Shown piece after piece: positions 24,147 through 32,568 of a stretch of 48,311 nt of DNA. Every line of letters begins with the position of its first letter. Within the stretch, counting starts at the first letter, position 1. A program made the position numbers and the translations under genes. The notes under the pieces were generated by a model. The model did not search any database. It was given only the letters and a program-made list of their open reading frames with translations, and was not told the origin of the DNA. This DNA is from Bacteroidales bacterium (GTDB taxonomy: Bacteria; Bacteroidota; Bacteroidia; Bacteroidales; Paludibacteraceae). The stretch lies in the NCBI GenBank assembly GCA_022784645.1, contig JALFZG010000065.1, positions 1 through 48,311 of the forward strand, written 5' to 3'.

Positions 24147-25379
24147 TTAGAGCCCGTATTGCTTGATTTTTCTGTAAAGTGTGCGCTCGGAAATACCGAG
24201 TTCTTGTGCTGCCAACTTACGCGAATTCTGATGCTTGATGAGTGCGCGGGTGATGTTTACTCGTTCGATTTCCTCCAATGAGAGCGGGTCTTCTACCACC
24301 TCAGCATATCGGTCTTCATCTCGCCATTCCTCAGCGGGAGCATACGCATCGTGTGAGCCCGACGAGATACGGATAGGTTGCGTCTCCTCGGCGGGGAAAA
24401 CGGAAGGATGGGAGAGGGAATGGATAGGATGCGTCTGCTTCATGTCATTCAGTTCTTGCCTGAGATCATCGATCTCATTGCGCATGGCGTTAAGCAGGTG
24501 GAAAAGCTTCTCTCGTTCGCTTGCTGAGATGCCGCTTGCACCATTGCCGACTGCTTCTTCTGAAGCGTGACGGAAGAGTGCGGGCGTGCGGTTGAGTTCG
24601 TTGTCCGGCAGGTAGTGGCGGAGTTGTTCAGCTCCTATCTCTCTGCCCGTTTCAATCAGGCAAACCTGTTCGGCTATGTTGCGAAGTTGACGGATATTGC
24701 CCGCCCAATAATAGTCTTTGAGCAGCTGATTGGCATCGGGGGTGAGGCGAACGAGCGGCATCTGATTCTGTTCGGTGAACTCCGCTACGAACTTGCGGAA
24801 AAGCAGTGGGATGTCGTCTTTTCGGTCACGCAGCGGGGGCATCTTAATCTCTACCACGTTGAGTCGATAGAGCAAGTCCATACGGAAGCGCCCCTCTTGT
24901 ACAGCACGCTCGAGGTTGACGTTGGTAGCAGCCACCACGCGCACGTTGGTGTGCTCCACCTTCTCGCCGCCCACCTTGATATACTCTCCTTTTTCCAATA
25001 CGCGCAGGAGTTGCGCCTGCGTAGCGAGCGGCAGCTCGGCCACCTCATCGAGGAAGAGCGTGCCCTTGTCGGCCAACTCGAAATAGCCCTTGCGGTCGGC
25101 TTTGGCATCGGTAAACGAGCCCTTGACATGGCCGAAGAGTTCGGAGTTGATGGTGCCTTCGGGCAGCGCGCCACAGTTGACGGCAAAAAACTGATTATGC
25201 TTGCGCGCGGAGAAGTCATGGATGATATGGGAGAAAACGTCTTTACCCGTACCGTTTTCGCCCGTAATCAGCACGTTGAGGTTGGTTTTGGCCACCTGAA
25301 CGGCTATCTCGATATTTCGATTCAGAACAGCGTTGTTGCCGATAATCCCGTAGCGCTGCTTGATGACTTGTGTGTCCAT
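24147..25379 (-). CDS. Sigma-54-interaction-domain transcriptional regulator with variant GAFTGA loop
   Basis: 410 residues. The protein starts directly with the AAA+ domain (about 10-240) with no receiver or sensor domain: Walker A GENGTGKD (40-47), Walker B GTLFLDEVAEL, and the sensor region RVVAATNVNLERAV. The loop that normally reads GAFTGA and contacts sigma-54 is GSFTDA (87-92). A linker region of about 100 residues follows, with a coiled-coil-like segment, then a Fis-type HTH at the C-terminus (ALIKHQNSRKLAAQELGISE, then RTLYRKIKQYGL). It is the first gene of the lptE cluster. Neither a sigma-54 (rpoN) gene nor a -24/-12 promoter is visible in the window. Confidence 0.88.
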   Translation of the reverse strand: MDTQVIKQRYGIIGNNAVLNRNIEIAVQVAKTNLNVLITGENGTGKDVFSHIIHDFSARKHNQFFAVNCGALPEGTINSELFGHVKGSFTDAKADRKGYFELADKGTLFLDEVAELPLATQAQLLRVLEKGEYIKVGGEKVEHTNVRVVAATNVNLERAVQEGRFRMDLLYRLNVVEIKMPPLRDRKDDIPLLFRKFVAEFTEQNQMPLVRLTPDANQLLKDYYWAGNIRQLRNIAEQVCLIETGREIGAEQLRHYLPDNELNRTPALFRHASEEAVGNGASGISASEREKLFHLLNAMRNEIDDLRQELNDMKQTHPIHSLSHPSVFPAEETQPIRISSGSHDAYAPAEEWRDEDRYAEVVEDPLSLEEIERVNITRALIKHQNSRKLAAQELGISERTLYRKIKQYGL

Positions 25380-25410
25380 TGTTAATCTGCCATTTTGTCA
25401 GTTTGGGCGG

Positions 25411-25442
25411 CAAAATTAGTGTTTTTTTTTGAAATGAGCAAA
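25411..25442 (-). promoter_or_regulatory. Promoter of the sigma-54-type regulator/lptE operon
   Basis: Minus-strand TAATTTTG (25418-25411) and TTTG (25442-25439), 20-nt spacer, 31 bp before the ATG at 25379. It is divergent from the next promoter, and their -33 boxes are about 16 bp apart, so one bound protein could affect both. Confidence 0.85.
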
Positions 25443-25458
25443 TATATTTGCGTTTTTA

Positions 25459-25490
25459 TTGAAAATATCATTTATTTTTCGTAACTTTGC
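25459..25490 (+). promoter_or_regulatory. Promoter of the ABC ATPase-ruvB unit
   Basis: TAACTTTG at 25483-25490; the -33 position 25459-25462 reads ATTG, one mismatch to TTTG, 20-nt spacer. It lies 25 bp before the ATG at 25516. Confidence 0.75.
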
Positions 25491-25515
25491 ACCCAAATTG
25501 TCAAATTTGGCGTCT

Positions 25516-26217
25516 ATGACAACGATTGATATTCAGCATCTGAGTAAAACGATAGGCAAGCAAACGATCTTACGCGACCTCTCGCTTCGGATAGAAGCAG
25601 GCGAGGTGGTAGGTTTGCTTGGGCCGAATGGTGCGGGCAAGTCCACGTTGATGAAGATCCTCACGGGGCTTTGGCCGGCATCATCTGGTCAGGTTACTGT
25701 CTGCGGTATCGACATGCGGCAGTCGCCCCATTCTGTGGCTCCGATGATAGGTTATCTGCCGGAGAACAATCCGTTGTATGAGGATATGTATATCCGTGAG
25801 TATCTCGTTTTTATGGCCCAACTGAGTGCCCACGTGCCCAAGAGCAGGGTGGACGAGGTGATAGCGCTCACAGGGCTCCTGCCGGAGATTCACAAGCGTA
25901 TTGGTCAGCTCTCGAAAGGTTACAGGCAACGGGTGGGGCTCGCGCAAGCGCTCTTGCAAGATCCTCAACTGCTCGTGCTCGATGAGCCCACCACCGGGCT
26001 TGACCCTAATCAGCTTGACGATATCCGCAGTTTGCTTCGTGAATTGGGCAAGAACCGCACGGTGATCCTTTCCACGCATATTCTGCAGGAAGTGAAGCTG
26101 ATGTGTAACCGCGTGCTGATCCTGCACCAAGGCGAGCTCAAAGCCGATGTGCGCGAGCTGCAAGACGTGGACCTCGATACCCTCTTCCGCGAGCATACAA
26201 TCGCGGCTTCAAAATAG
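25516..26217 (+). CDS. ABC transporter ATPase, GldA/CcmA-like
   Basis: 233 residues from the ATG at 25516; the in-frame ATG at 25459 overlaps the promoter. Complete ABC set: Walker A GLLGPNGAGKSTL, Q-loop GYLPENNPLYEDM, signature LSKGYRQRVGLAQAL, Walker B LLVLDEPTTGLDPNQ, H-loop STHILQEV. The closest family I recognise is the GldA-type ATPase of Bacteroidota gliding or multidrug export systems. No permease gene is adjacent; ruvB follows 3 bp after the stop, so the partner is elsewhere in the genome. Cytoplasmic face of the inner membrane. Confidence 0.85.
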   Translation: MTTIDIQHLSKTIGKQTILRDLSLRIEAGEVVGLLGPNGAGKSTLMKILTGLWPASSGQVTVCGIDMRQSPHSVAPMIGYLPENNPLYEDMYIREYLVFMAQLSAHVPKSRVDEVIALTGLLPEIHKRIGQLSKGYRQRVGLAQALLQDPQLLVLDEPTTGLDPNQLDDIRSLLRELGKNRTVILSTHILQEVKLMCNRVLILHQGELKADVRELQDVDLDTLFREHTIAASK

Positions 26218-26220
26218 TAT

Positions 26221-27252
26221 ATGGAAGACTTCGATATAAGAAAACAATCACTATCGTCTGACGAGATTGATAAGGCGTTGCGCCCACTTCGATTCGACGA
26301 TTTCAGCGGCCAGACGAAGGTCGTGGATAACTTGCGTATCTTCGTAGAAGCAGCTAAGTTGCGCCATGAGAGCCTCGACCATACCTTGCTTTTTGGCCCT
26401 CCGGGATTGGGCAAAACGACCCTGTCCAATATCATAGCCAACGAGCTTGGAGTGGGCTTTAAGGTGACCTCCGGCCCAGTGCTCGACAAACCCGGTGACT
26501 TGGCCGGTTTGCTCACTTCGCTGGAGGAAAACGATGTGCTGTTCATCGACGAGATCCACCGCCTGAGCCCTATCGTGGAGGAGTATCTCTACTCTGCCAT
26601 GGAGGATTATCGTATTGATATCATGATTGATAAAGGGCCGAGTGCGCGCACTATTCAGATTGACTTGAACCACTTCACGCTCATTGGTGCCACTACCCGC
26701 TCCGGCTTGCTCACTTCGCCGTTGCTCGCTCGATTTGGCATTAAATCGCATCTCGAATATTACGATGCGGATACCCTCGGTAAGATTGTGCGCCGTTCGG
26801 CCGGACTGATGGGCGTACAGATTGACAGCCATGCGGCAGATGAGATAGCACGACGGAGTCGTGGTACCCCACGTATCGCCAATGCGCTCCTTCGTCGTGT
26901 GCGCGATTTTGCCCAAGTCAAAGGCAACGGCAGTATCGACCTTGACATCACTCGTTTTGCCCTGGAGGCACTCAATATCGACACCTTCGGGCTCGATGAG
27001 ATTGACAATAAGCTCCTCAGCACTATCATCGATAAGTTCAAGGGTGGCCCTGTGGGACTCAATACCATCGCTACGGCCATGGGTGAGGATGCCGGCACCA
27101 TCGAAGATGTGTATGAGCCCTACCTTATCATGGAGGGGTTCATCAAACGTACCCCTCGTGGACGAGAAGTGACCGAACTGGCATACCGCCATCTGGGAAA
27201 GAGCCCCGTAGGCAATCTCAAATTCGATATCAACCCCACGCTTTTTGACTGA
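26221..27252 (+). CDS. ruvB: Holliday junction branch-migration helicase RuvB
   Basis: 343 residues, the usual length. AAA+ motifs: Walker [15 protein letters not shown] (about 59-72), Walker [21 protein letters not shown], sensor 1 [16 protein letters not shown] with arginine finger in LLARFG, then the RuvB winged-helix end ([17 protein letters not shown]). It drives branch migration of Holliday junctions with RuvA. It starts just after the ABC ATPase and shares its transcript. Confidence 0.97.
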   Translation: MEDFDIRKQSLSSDEIDKALRPLRFDDFSGQTKVVDNLRIFVEAAKLRHESLDHTLLFGPPGLGKTTLSNIIANELGVGFKVTSGPVLDKPGDLAGLLTSLEENDVLFIDEIHRLSPIVEEYLYSAMEDYRIDIMIDKGPSARTIQIDLNHFTLIGATTRSGLLTSPLLARFGIKSHLEYYDADTLGKIVRRSAGLMGVQIDSHAADEIARRSRGTPRIANALLRRVRDFAQVKGNGSIDLDITRFALEALNIDTFGLDEIDNKLLSTIIDKFKGGPVGLNTIATAMGEDAGTIEDVYEPYLIMEGFIKRTPRGREVTELAYRHLGKSPVGNLKFDINPTLFD

Positions 27253-27276
27253 AAAATGCGTTTATAAACACCCAAA

Positions 27277-27990
27277 ATGAAGCAATACAAAGCGATTTTT
27301 ATTGATTGGGACGACACGATTGGCGATTTTATCAATGCCGCGCATTGTTCGCTTCAGGATATGTTCACCAACCATCAGTTGGATGTGCATTTCCTTGATT
27401 TTCAGACGTTTTACAATATTTATCACACGCATAATATCTCCCTATGGGAGCGGTATGGCCGCGATGAGGTGACCAAAGCATACCTCAGTTTCGATCGATT
27501 CTTCTACCCACTTATGATGGCACCCGTACCGTATTCGCTTGCGGATGCAATAGCTTTGGCGCCCGTTCTTGGCGCTGAACATTTGGAGCATACCACAACG
27601 TATTTCCGTCTGCTCCCTGATGCGGAGGAGGTGGTAAGAAAATTGGCCGAACGCTATCCGTTGACTATCGTGAGCAATGGTTTCATCGAAGTGCAGTACC
27701 GGAAGGTGGAACTGAGCGGTTTGCGCGACTGCTTCCAGCATATTGTGCTCTCGGAAGAGGTGGGCGCGCAGAAACCCAATCCGAAGATTTACGAGGAGGC
27801 GCTGCGGCTTAATGGTTGTCAGCCGGAAGAGGTGCTGATGATTGGCGACTCATGGACGAGCGATATCCAAGGCGCCATCAATGCAGGCATCGACCAGCTA
27901 TGGGTGCAGTCCGGCATTGTGAAAGACCCCAATCTGCCAGCAACGTACAAAGTGGCACGTTTACGGGATGTTTTACCTCTTTTACTATGA
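27277..27990 (+). CDS. HAD hydrolase, YjjG/YfnB-type nucleotidase
   Basis: 237 residues. HAD motif I is FIDWDDTIGDF (nucleophile Asp10, acid Asp12), motif II is IVSNGF, motif III lysine in EVGAQKPNPKIYEEAL, motif IV IGDSWTSDIQGA. A helical cap of about 80 residues lies between motifs I and II (subclass I). The WDDT signature and length fit the YjjG family, which dephosphorylates non-canonical pyrimidine nucleoside monophosphates. It is 24 bp downstream of ruvB, possibly co-transcribed. Confidence 0.82.
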   Translation: MKQYKAIFIDWDDTIGDFINAAHCSLQDMFTNHQLDVHFLDFQTFYNIYHTHNISLWERYGRDEVTKAYLSFDRFFYPLMMAPVPYSLADAIALAPVLGAEHLEHTTTYFRLLPDAEEVVRKLAERYPLTIVSNGFIEVQYRKVELSGLRDCFQHIVLSEEVGAQKPNPKIYEEALRLNGCQPEEVLMIGDSWTSDIQGAINAGIDQLWVQSGIVKDPNLPATYKVARLRDVLPLLL

Positions 27991-28082
27991 CTTTTTGACC
28001 CGTAAATATGACAAAATGGCACGCGCGTACGTTTTGGCGCGCTAATTGATGTGGGGTAAACAAACATTTTAATAATTCGATT

Positions 28083-28730
28083 ATGAGCAAAAAAGATATG
28101 AATCAAGCAGCCGAGCCACAGGCTACTGCTGCTGAAGAAACGAACGCAGCTAATGCAGCTGCTGCAAATGCAACTACAGCTAATGAAGCTGCCGAAGTTT
28201 GCGATGCTACTAATGCAGCTGCTGAAGATAGCGATGGCGCTGCTGAATCTGCTGAAGAAAAGATAGAAGAACCAGCTATCGAGACGCTGCTCGAGCAAGC
28301 CAATCAAGAGATTACCGACTTGCGCGATAAGAACCTGCGCATGATGGCGGAGTTTGATAACTTCCGTCGTCGCACAGCGCGTGAGAAACTCGACTTGCAG
28401 AAGACTGCCGGCGAGCGCATTTTTAAGGATATGCTCCCGCTTATCGACGACTTCGAGCGCGCTAAGCAGGCTATGACGCAGACCGACGATATCGAGGCTG
28501 TGCGCCAAGGTATTGATTTGATTTATCAGAAATTCGTAAGCTTCCTCAAGCAAAACGAAGTGGTGGCTATCGAAACCGAAAATGCCGATTTCGATACCGA
28601 ATACCACGAAGCAATCACTACGTTTGCGGCTGGAGACGACAAGAAAGGTAAAGTGATTGACTGCACGCAGAAAGGGTATAAGCTCGGCGATAAGGTCATC
28701 CGTTTCGCGAAAGTGGTAGTGGGCGAATAA
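28083..28730 (+). CDS. grpE: Nucleotide exchange factor GrpE
   Basis: 215 residues. The first 65 are Ala/Glu/Asn-rich and low complexity, then the long coiled coil (LLEQANQEITDLRDKNLRMM, AEFDNFRRRTAREK), the four-helix region with ILP-type DDFERAKQAM, and the beta-wing domain (KGYKLGDKVIRFAKVVVGE). It releases ADP from DnaK. It is paired with dnaJ 80 bp downstream. I saw no CIRCE-like operator upstream, so the heat-shock control is not evident. Confidence 0.95.
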   Translation: MSKKDMNQAAEPQATAAEETNAANAAAANATTANEAAEVCDATNAAAEDSDGAAESAEEKIEEPAIETLLEQANQEITDLRDKNLRMMAEFDNFRRRTAREKLDLQKTAGERIFKDMLPLIDDFERAKQAMTQTDDIEAVRQGIDLIYQKFVSFLKQNEVVAIETENADFDTEYHEAITTFAAGDDKKGKVIDCTQKGYKLGDKVIRFAKVVVGE

Positions 28731-28810
28731 GCATTTTTCCTGCATTAGCAAATAGCGAAACGTAACAAATAAATAATGACGATGGGGTTGGTAACCCATT
28801 TTAAGGTATT

Positions 28811-29974
28811 ATGGCAGAAAAAAGAGATTACTATGAAGTGCTTGGGGTGGATAAAAACGCCTCGGCAGATGATATAAAGAAAGCCTATCGCAAGAAAGCG
28901 ATTCAGTATCACCCAGATAAGAACCCGGGTGATAAGCAGGCTGAGGAGAAATTCAAGGAAGCAGCAGAAGCCTACGAGGTGCTGAGCGACCCGCAGAAGC
29001 GTCAGCGCTATGATCAGTTCGGTTTTGCCGGAATGGGTGGCAATGGCGGATTCGGAGGCCAACACATGGACCTCAACGATATCTTCTCTCGCTTTGGTGA
29101 TATCTTCGGCGGCGGTGGCGGTGGCTTCAGCTTTGACTTAGGCGATTTGTTTGGCGGTGGCGGACAATCAGCCGGCCGCAGACAGCGTCGAGGTGGCGAC
29201 TTGCGCGTGAGGGTGAAAGTGACACTTGAGGAAGTGGCTACCGGCGTGGATAAGAAAGTGAAAGTGCGCAAGAACGTAACGTGCCCCAATTGTAATGGCT
29301 CGGGTAGCGCAGATGGTGTGACGGAGACCTGCCCCAATTGCAAAGGCAACGGCTATGTTCAGCGTTCGGCTCAAGGGCTCTTCGGCGTGCGCTACATGCG
29401 CGAAGCGTGTTCTTTCTGCCAAGGCGAAGGCTCAATTATCAAGAATAAATGTACAACCTGCCACGGCGAGGGCGTAATTCGCGACGAGGAGATTATTCCT
29501 ATTCATATTCCCGCGGGCGTGCAGGAAGGCATGCAATTGACCGTGCAAGGTAAGGGCGATGCAGTAAGGGGCGGCATCCCCGGCGATCTGCTCGTTTTGA
29601 TTGAAGAAGAGGAGCACAAAGAGCTCATTCGCGATGACTCCAACCTCATTTACAACCTCCTCCTCTCCGTTCCTACTGCTGCGCTTGGTGGACAAGTGGA
29701 GATTCCGAGCTTGCAAGGGCCGCTGAAAATCACGATCCCGCAAGGAACGCAACCCGGTAAGGTGCTCCGCTTGCGCGGAAAAGGACTCCCGCAGATTGAT
29801 GGTTACGGCCGTCAGATTGCGCAAGGCGATCTGCTCGTGAATATCGGTGTATATATCCCAGAGCGCCTCTCTAAGGATGAAAAGAAATGGATGGAAGAAT
29901 TCCAAAAATCGGCTAATGCGGCTCCCTCGCAAAACGATAAGAAAGGCTTCTTCCGTAACTTATTCGGTGGCTAA
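28811..29974 (+). CDS. dnaJ: Chaperone DnaJ (type I Hsp40)
   Basis: 387 residues with all type I modules: J domain (5-70) with YHPDKNPGD, a Gly/Phe-rich linker (about 75-135), a zinc domain with four CxxCxGxG repeats ([32 protein letters not shown]), and the C-terminal substrate domains. It delivers unfolded proteins to DnaK and stimulates its ATPase. It follows grpE in the same direction; dnaK is not in the window. Confidence 0.97.
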   Translation: MAEKRDYYEVLGVDKNASADDIKKAYRKKAIQYHPDKNPGDKQAEEKFKEAAEAYEVLSDPQKRQRYDQFGFAGMGGNGGFGGQHMDLNDIFSRFGDIFGGGGGGFSFDLGDLFGGGGQSAGRRQRRGGDLRVRVKVTLEEVATGVDKKVKVRKNVTCPNCNGSGSADGVTETCPNCKGNGYVQRSAQGLFGVRYMREACSFCQGEGSIIKNKCTTCHGEGVIRDEEIIPIHIPAGVQEGMQLTVQGKGDAVRGGIPGDLLVLIEEEEHKELIRDDSNLIYNLLLSVPTAALGGQVEIPSLQGPLKITIPQGTQPGKVLRLRGKGLPQIDGYGRQIAQGDLLVNIGVYIPERLSKDEKKWMEEFQKSANAAPSQNDKKGFFRNLFGG

Positions 29975-29989
29975 CAATATGTCTAAACT

Positions 29990-30056
29990 GCAGCCCTGAT
30001 ACCATGCGTTTTGCCTCGGCAGTGAGCCGGGGCATTGTGCGTTTTCTTAGGGCTGC
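29990..30056. promoter_or_regulatory. Large two-tier hairpin between dnaJ and the GH3 gene
   Basis: Outer arms GCAGCCCT (29990-29997) and AGGGCTGC (30049-30056) enclose an inner stem GCCTCGGC (30013-30020) / GCCGGGGC (30026-30033) with the loop AGTGA. It could terminate dnaJ transcription despite lacking a U-run, or act in the leader of the GH3 gene that starts 24 bp after it. Confidence 0.45.
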
Positions 30057-30079
30057 CATAATTCCCATTAAAAACAACC

Positions 30080-32416
30080 ATGATTACCAATTTTGGCAAG
30101 ACCATCAAGCATGCTTTTCTTGCTTGCATGACCGCAGCTCCGCTGCTTTTTTCCGCCTGCTCTGCGCCTCAGCAGAAAGGTGCTGAACGAGACAAAGAGA
30201 TGGACCGTTTTGTGACGGACCTGCTTCAGAAAATGACGCTCGAGGAGAAACTCGGGCAACTCAATCTCCCCGTAGCGGGCGATATCGTAACGGGCGGAAG
30301 TGCCTTGCAGAGCGATATCGTGACCCCTATTCGCGAAGGCAAAGTGGGGGCTATGTTTAACCTCAAAGGGGCTGAACGCATTGCGGAATTGCAACGCATT
30401 GCAGTAGAAGAAAGTCGATTGGGCATCCCCATCATTTTCTGTATGGATATTATCCACGGCTACGAGACTATCTTCCCTATTCCGCTCGGTTTGGCGTGCT
30501 CTTGGGATATGGAGGGCATCCGTCAGTCGGCTCAGGTAGCCGCTACGGAAGCTACGGCTGATGGTATTCAACTCACGTTCTCCCCGATGGTGGATGTCTG
30601 CCACGATGCTCGTTGGGGACGTATCTCGGAGGGTAGCGGCGAAGACCCTTATCTGGGCAGCCGTATTGCAGAGGCGATGGTGCGAGGTTATCAAGGTGAT
30701 GACTTGGCAAACGACCATACGATCATGGCTTGTATGAAGCATTTTGCAGGTTATGGTGCTCCCCTCGGCGGCCGCGATTACAACACGGTTGACCTCGGGC
30801 GCTACCACCTCTTCAACGAATATATGCAGCCGTATAAAGCCTGTGTGGATGCCGGTGTAGGGTCGGTCATGGCTTCGTTTAATTCGCTCGATGGCATGCC
30901 CTCTACATGTAACCCCTATCTGCTCACCGAGGTGCTCCGCAACCAATGGGGCTTTACCGGTTTCACTATGTCTGACTACAATGCCGTGCAGGAGTTGATG
31001 AGCCATTGCGCTACTGCCGACCTCATGACTTCGGCTATTCTCTCACTCAAGGCCGGACTCGATATGGATATGGTGTCAGAGGGCTTGCCCAACCTCAAAG
31101 AGGCTGTGGAGAAAGGCCAAGTGAAAGAGGCTGAAATCGATCAGGCTTGCCGCCGTATCCTCGAGGCGAAATACAAACTCGGTTTGTTTGACGACCCCTA
31201 CCGCTACTGCGATCCGGAGCGCCGTCCAAGGGAGATCCTCTCGACTGAGCACCGTGCGTTTGCCCGTAAGATGGCTACCGAGTCGATGGTGCTACTCAAG
31301 AACGACAAACAAATCCTGCCATTGGAGAAAAAAGGCACGATTGCGCTTATCGGCCCGCTTGCAGACGCCCGCACGAATATGGCCGGCACTTGGTCGGTGG
31401 CTGCTGTTCACGACCGCTATAAGACCGTGAAAGAGGGTATCGAAGATGCGCTTGACGGACGCGCTACCCTGCTGTATGCCAAAGGATGCAACCTTATGTA
31501 CAATGATAGTGCTGAGGCTATCGCCACCCTCTTCGGCCACGAGATTCGTGACAGCCGTTCGGTGGAAACGATGCGAGCTGAGGCCATCGCTGCCGCACGC
31601 AGAGCCGACGTAATCCTGCTCGCTATGGGCGAGGCTTCGGAGATGTCGGGCGAATGTGCCAGTCGAGTGAATATCGAGATGCCCGATGCACAACACGACC
31701 TCATGGTAGAACTCACGAAATTGGGCAAACCGATGATCCTGCTCCATTTTGCAGGTCGTCCGACTGTGCTCAATTGGGAAACGGAAAACCTTGACGCTAT
31801 TCTCGAAACCTGGTTCTCGGGTAGCGAGACCGGCGATGCGATTGCCGATATCGTGTTTGGTGAAGTGTCGCCATCCGGCCATCTATCGGCAGCCATGCCG
31901 CGTCATGTGGGGCAGCTGCCGATGTCGTATCGTCAGTTCAATACCAGCCGTCCGATGTGGGGCGAGTATGATGGCTTCGTGAAATACAACAGCTGCTATT
32001 CTGACGTGAAGAAATCGCCGCTATATCCGTTTGGATATGGCCTTACTTATACCACGTTCGAGTATTCTAATTTTGCTTTGTCAGATACGGCAGTGGCGTT
32101 GGCTGATTTGGATAAGGGCGAGCTTACGGCTTCCGTGACGGTCACCAATACCGGTTCGTATGCGGCTGATGAGGTTGTGCAGCTCTATATCCGCGATATG
32201 GTCTGCCTGCCGGTGCGTCCGATCATCGAGCTTCGCGGCTTCGAACGCATTCATCTGGAGCCGGGCGAGAGCAAACAGGTAACCTTCCCCATCAACTCCG
32301 AGACACTCGGATTCTACCGCACCGAGACGGAGTGGGTGGTTGAGCCGGGCACCTTCCGCATTATGGTAGGCACCAACAGCCGAGACCTCCAGCGTCTTTC
32401 CCTCGAAATCTTATAA
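30080..32416 (+). CDS. bglX: GH3 beta-glucosidase lipoprotein (BglX-like)
   Basis: 778 residues. Lipobox LLFSAC puts the lipid anchor near residue 27, so the enzyme is probably tethered in the periplasm or outer membrane. GH3 N-terminal TIM barrel with KHFAGYGAPLGGRDYN and the nucleophile in GFTMSDY (Asp299), a C-terminal alpha/beta sandwich (about 400-620) and the Fn3-like domain at the end (TVTNTGSYAADEVVQLYIRD). Length and domain order match E. coli BglX (765 residues). It releases terminal beta-linked glucose from oligosaccharides. No SusC/SusD pair is next to it, so it is not in an evident polysaccharide-utilisation locus. Confidence 0.93.
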   Translation: MITNFGKTIKHAFLACMTAAPLLFSACSAPQQKGAERDKEMDRFVTDLLQKMTLEEKLGQLNLPVAGDIVTGGSALQSDIVTPIREGKVGAMFNLKGAERIAELQRIAVEESRLGIPIIFCMDIIHGYETIFPIPLGLACSWDMEGIRQSAQVAATEATADGIQLTFSPMVDVCHDARWGRISEGSGEDPYLGSRIAEAMVRGYQGDDLANDHTIMACMKHFAGYGAPLGGRDYNTVDLGRYHLFNEYMQPYKACVDAGVGSVMASFNSLDGMPSTCNPYLLTEVLRNQWGFTGFTMSDYNAVQELMSHCATADLMTSAILSLKAGLDMDMVSEGLPNLKEAVEKGQVKEAEIDQACRRILEAKYKLGLFDDPYRYCDPERRPREILSTEHRAFARKMATESMVLLKNDKQILPLEKKGTIALIGPLADARTNMAGTWSVAAVHDRYKTVKEGIEDALDGRATLLYAKGCNLMYNDSAEAIATLFGHEIRDSRSVETMRAEAIAAARRADVILLAMGEASEMSGECASRVNIEMPDAQHDLMVELTKLGKPMILLHFAGRPTVLNWETENLDAILETWFSGSETGDAIADIVFGEVSPSGHLSAAMPRHVGQLPMSYRQFNTSRPMWGEYDGFVKYNSCYSDVKKSPLYPFGYGLTYTTFEYSNFALSDTAVALADLDKGELTASVTVTNTGSYAADEVVQLYIRDMVCLPVRPIIELRGFERIHLEPGESKQVTFPINSETLGFYRTETEWVVEPGTFRIMVGTNSRDLQRLSLEIL

Positions 32417-32568
32417 AATGGGGTTATCATTCGTCTTGTATTTAATTGCATTGCGACTGCATAATTAGTATTTAAGAGAGTGGAATTTTTTCCCCGATAA
32501 CCAACTGCTTCGGCGGCAATCAAGTACCTCCAATTCCCATCAGTCGGCAGGCAGCCGATATATAATCA

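Noticed and set aside
26251..27192. 313-residue minus frame opposite ruvB
   Set aside because: Antisense shadow of a conserved gene; no independent support.
30068..31006. 312-residue minus frame opposite the GH3 gene
   Set aside because: Shadow of a conserved glycosidase; composition unlike local proteins.
32422..32502. GGTTATC...GATAACC pair before the TonB-like gene as a riboswitch
   Set aside because: Only a 7-bp distant pairing with no conserved core of a known riboswitch; recorded but not called.
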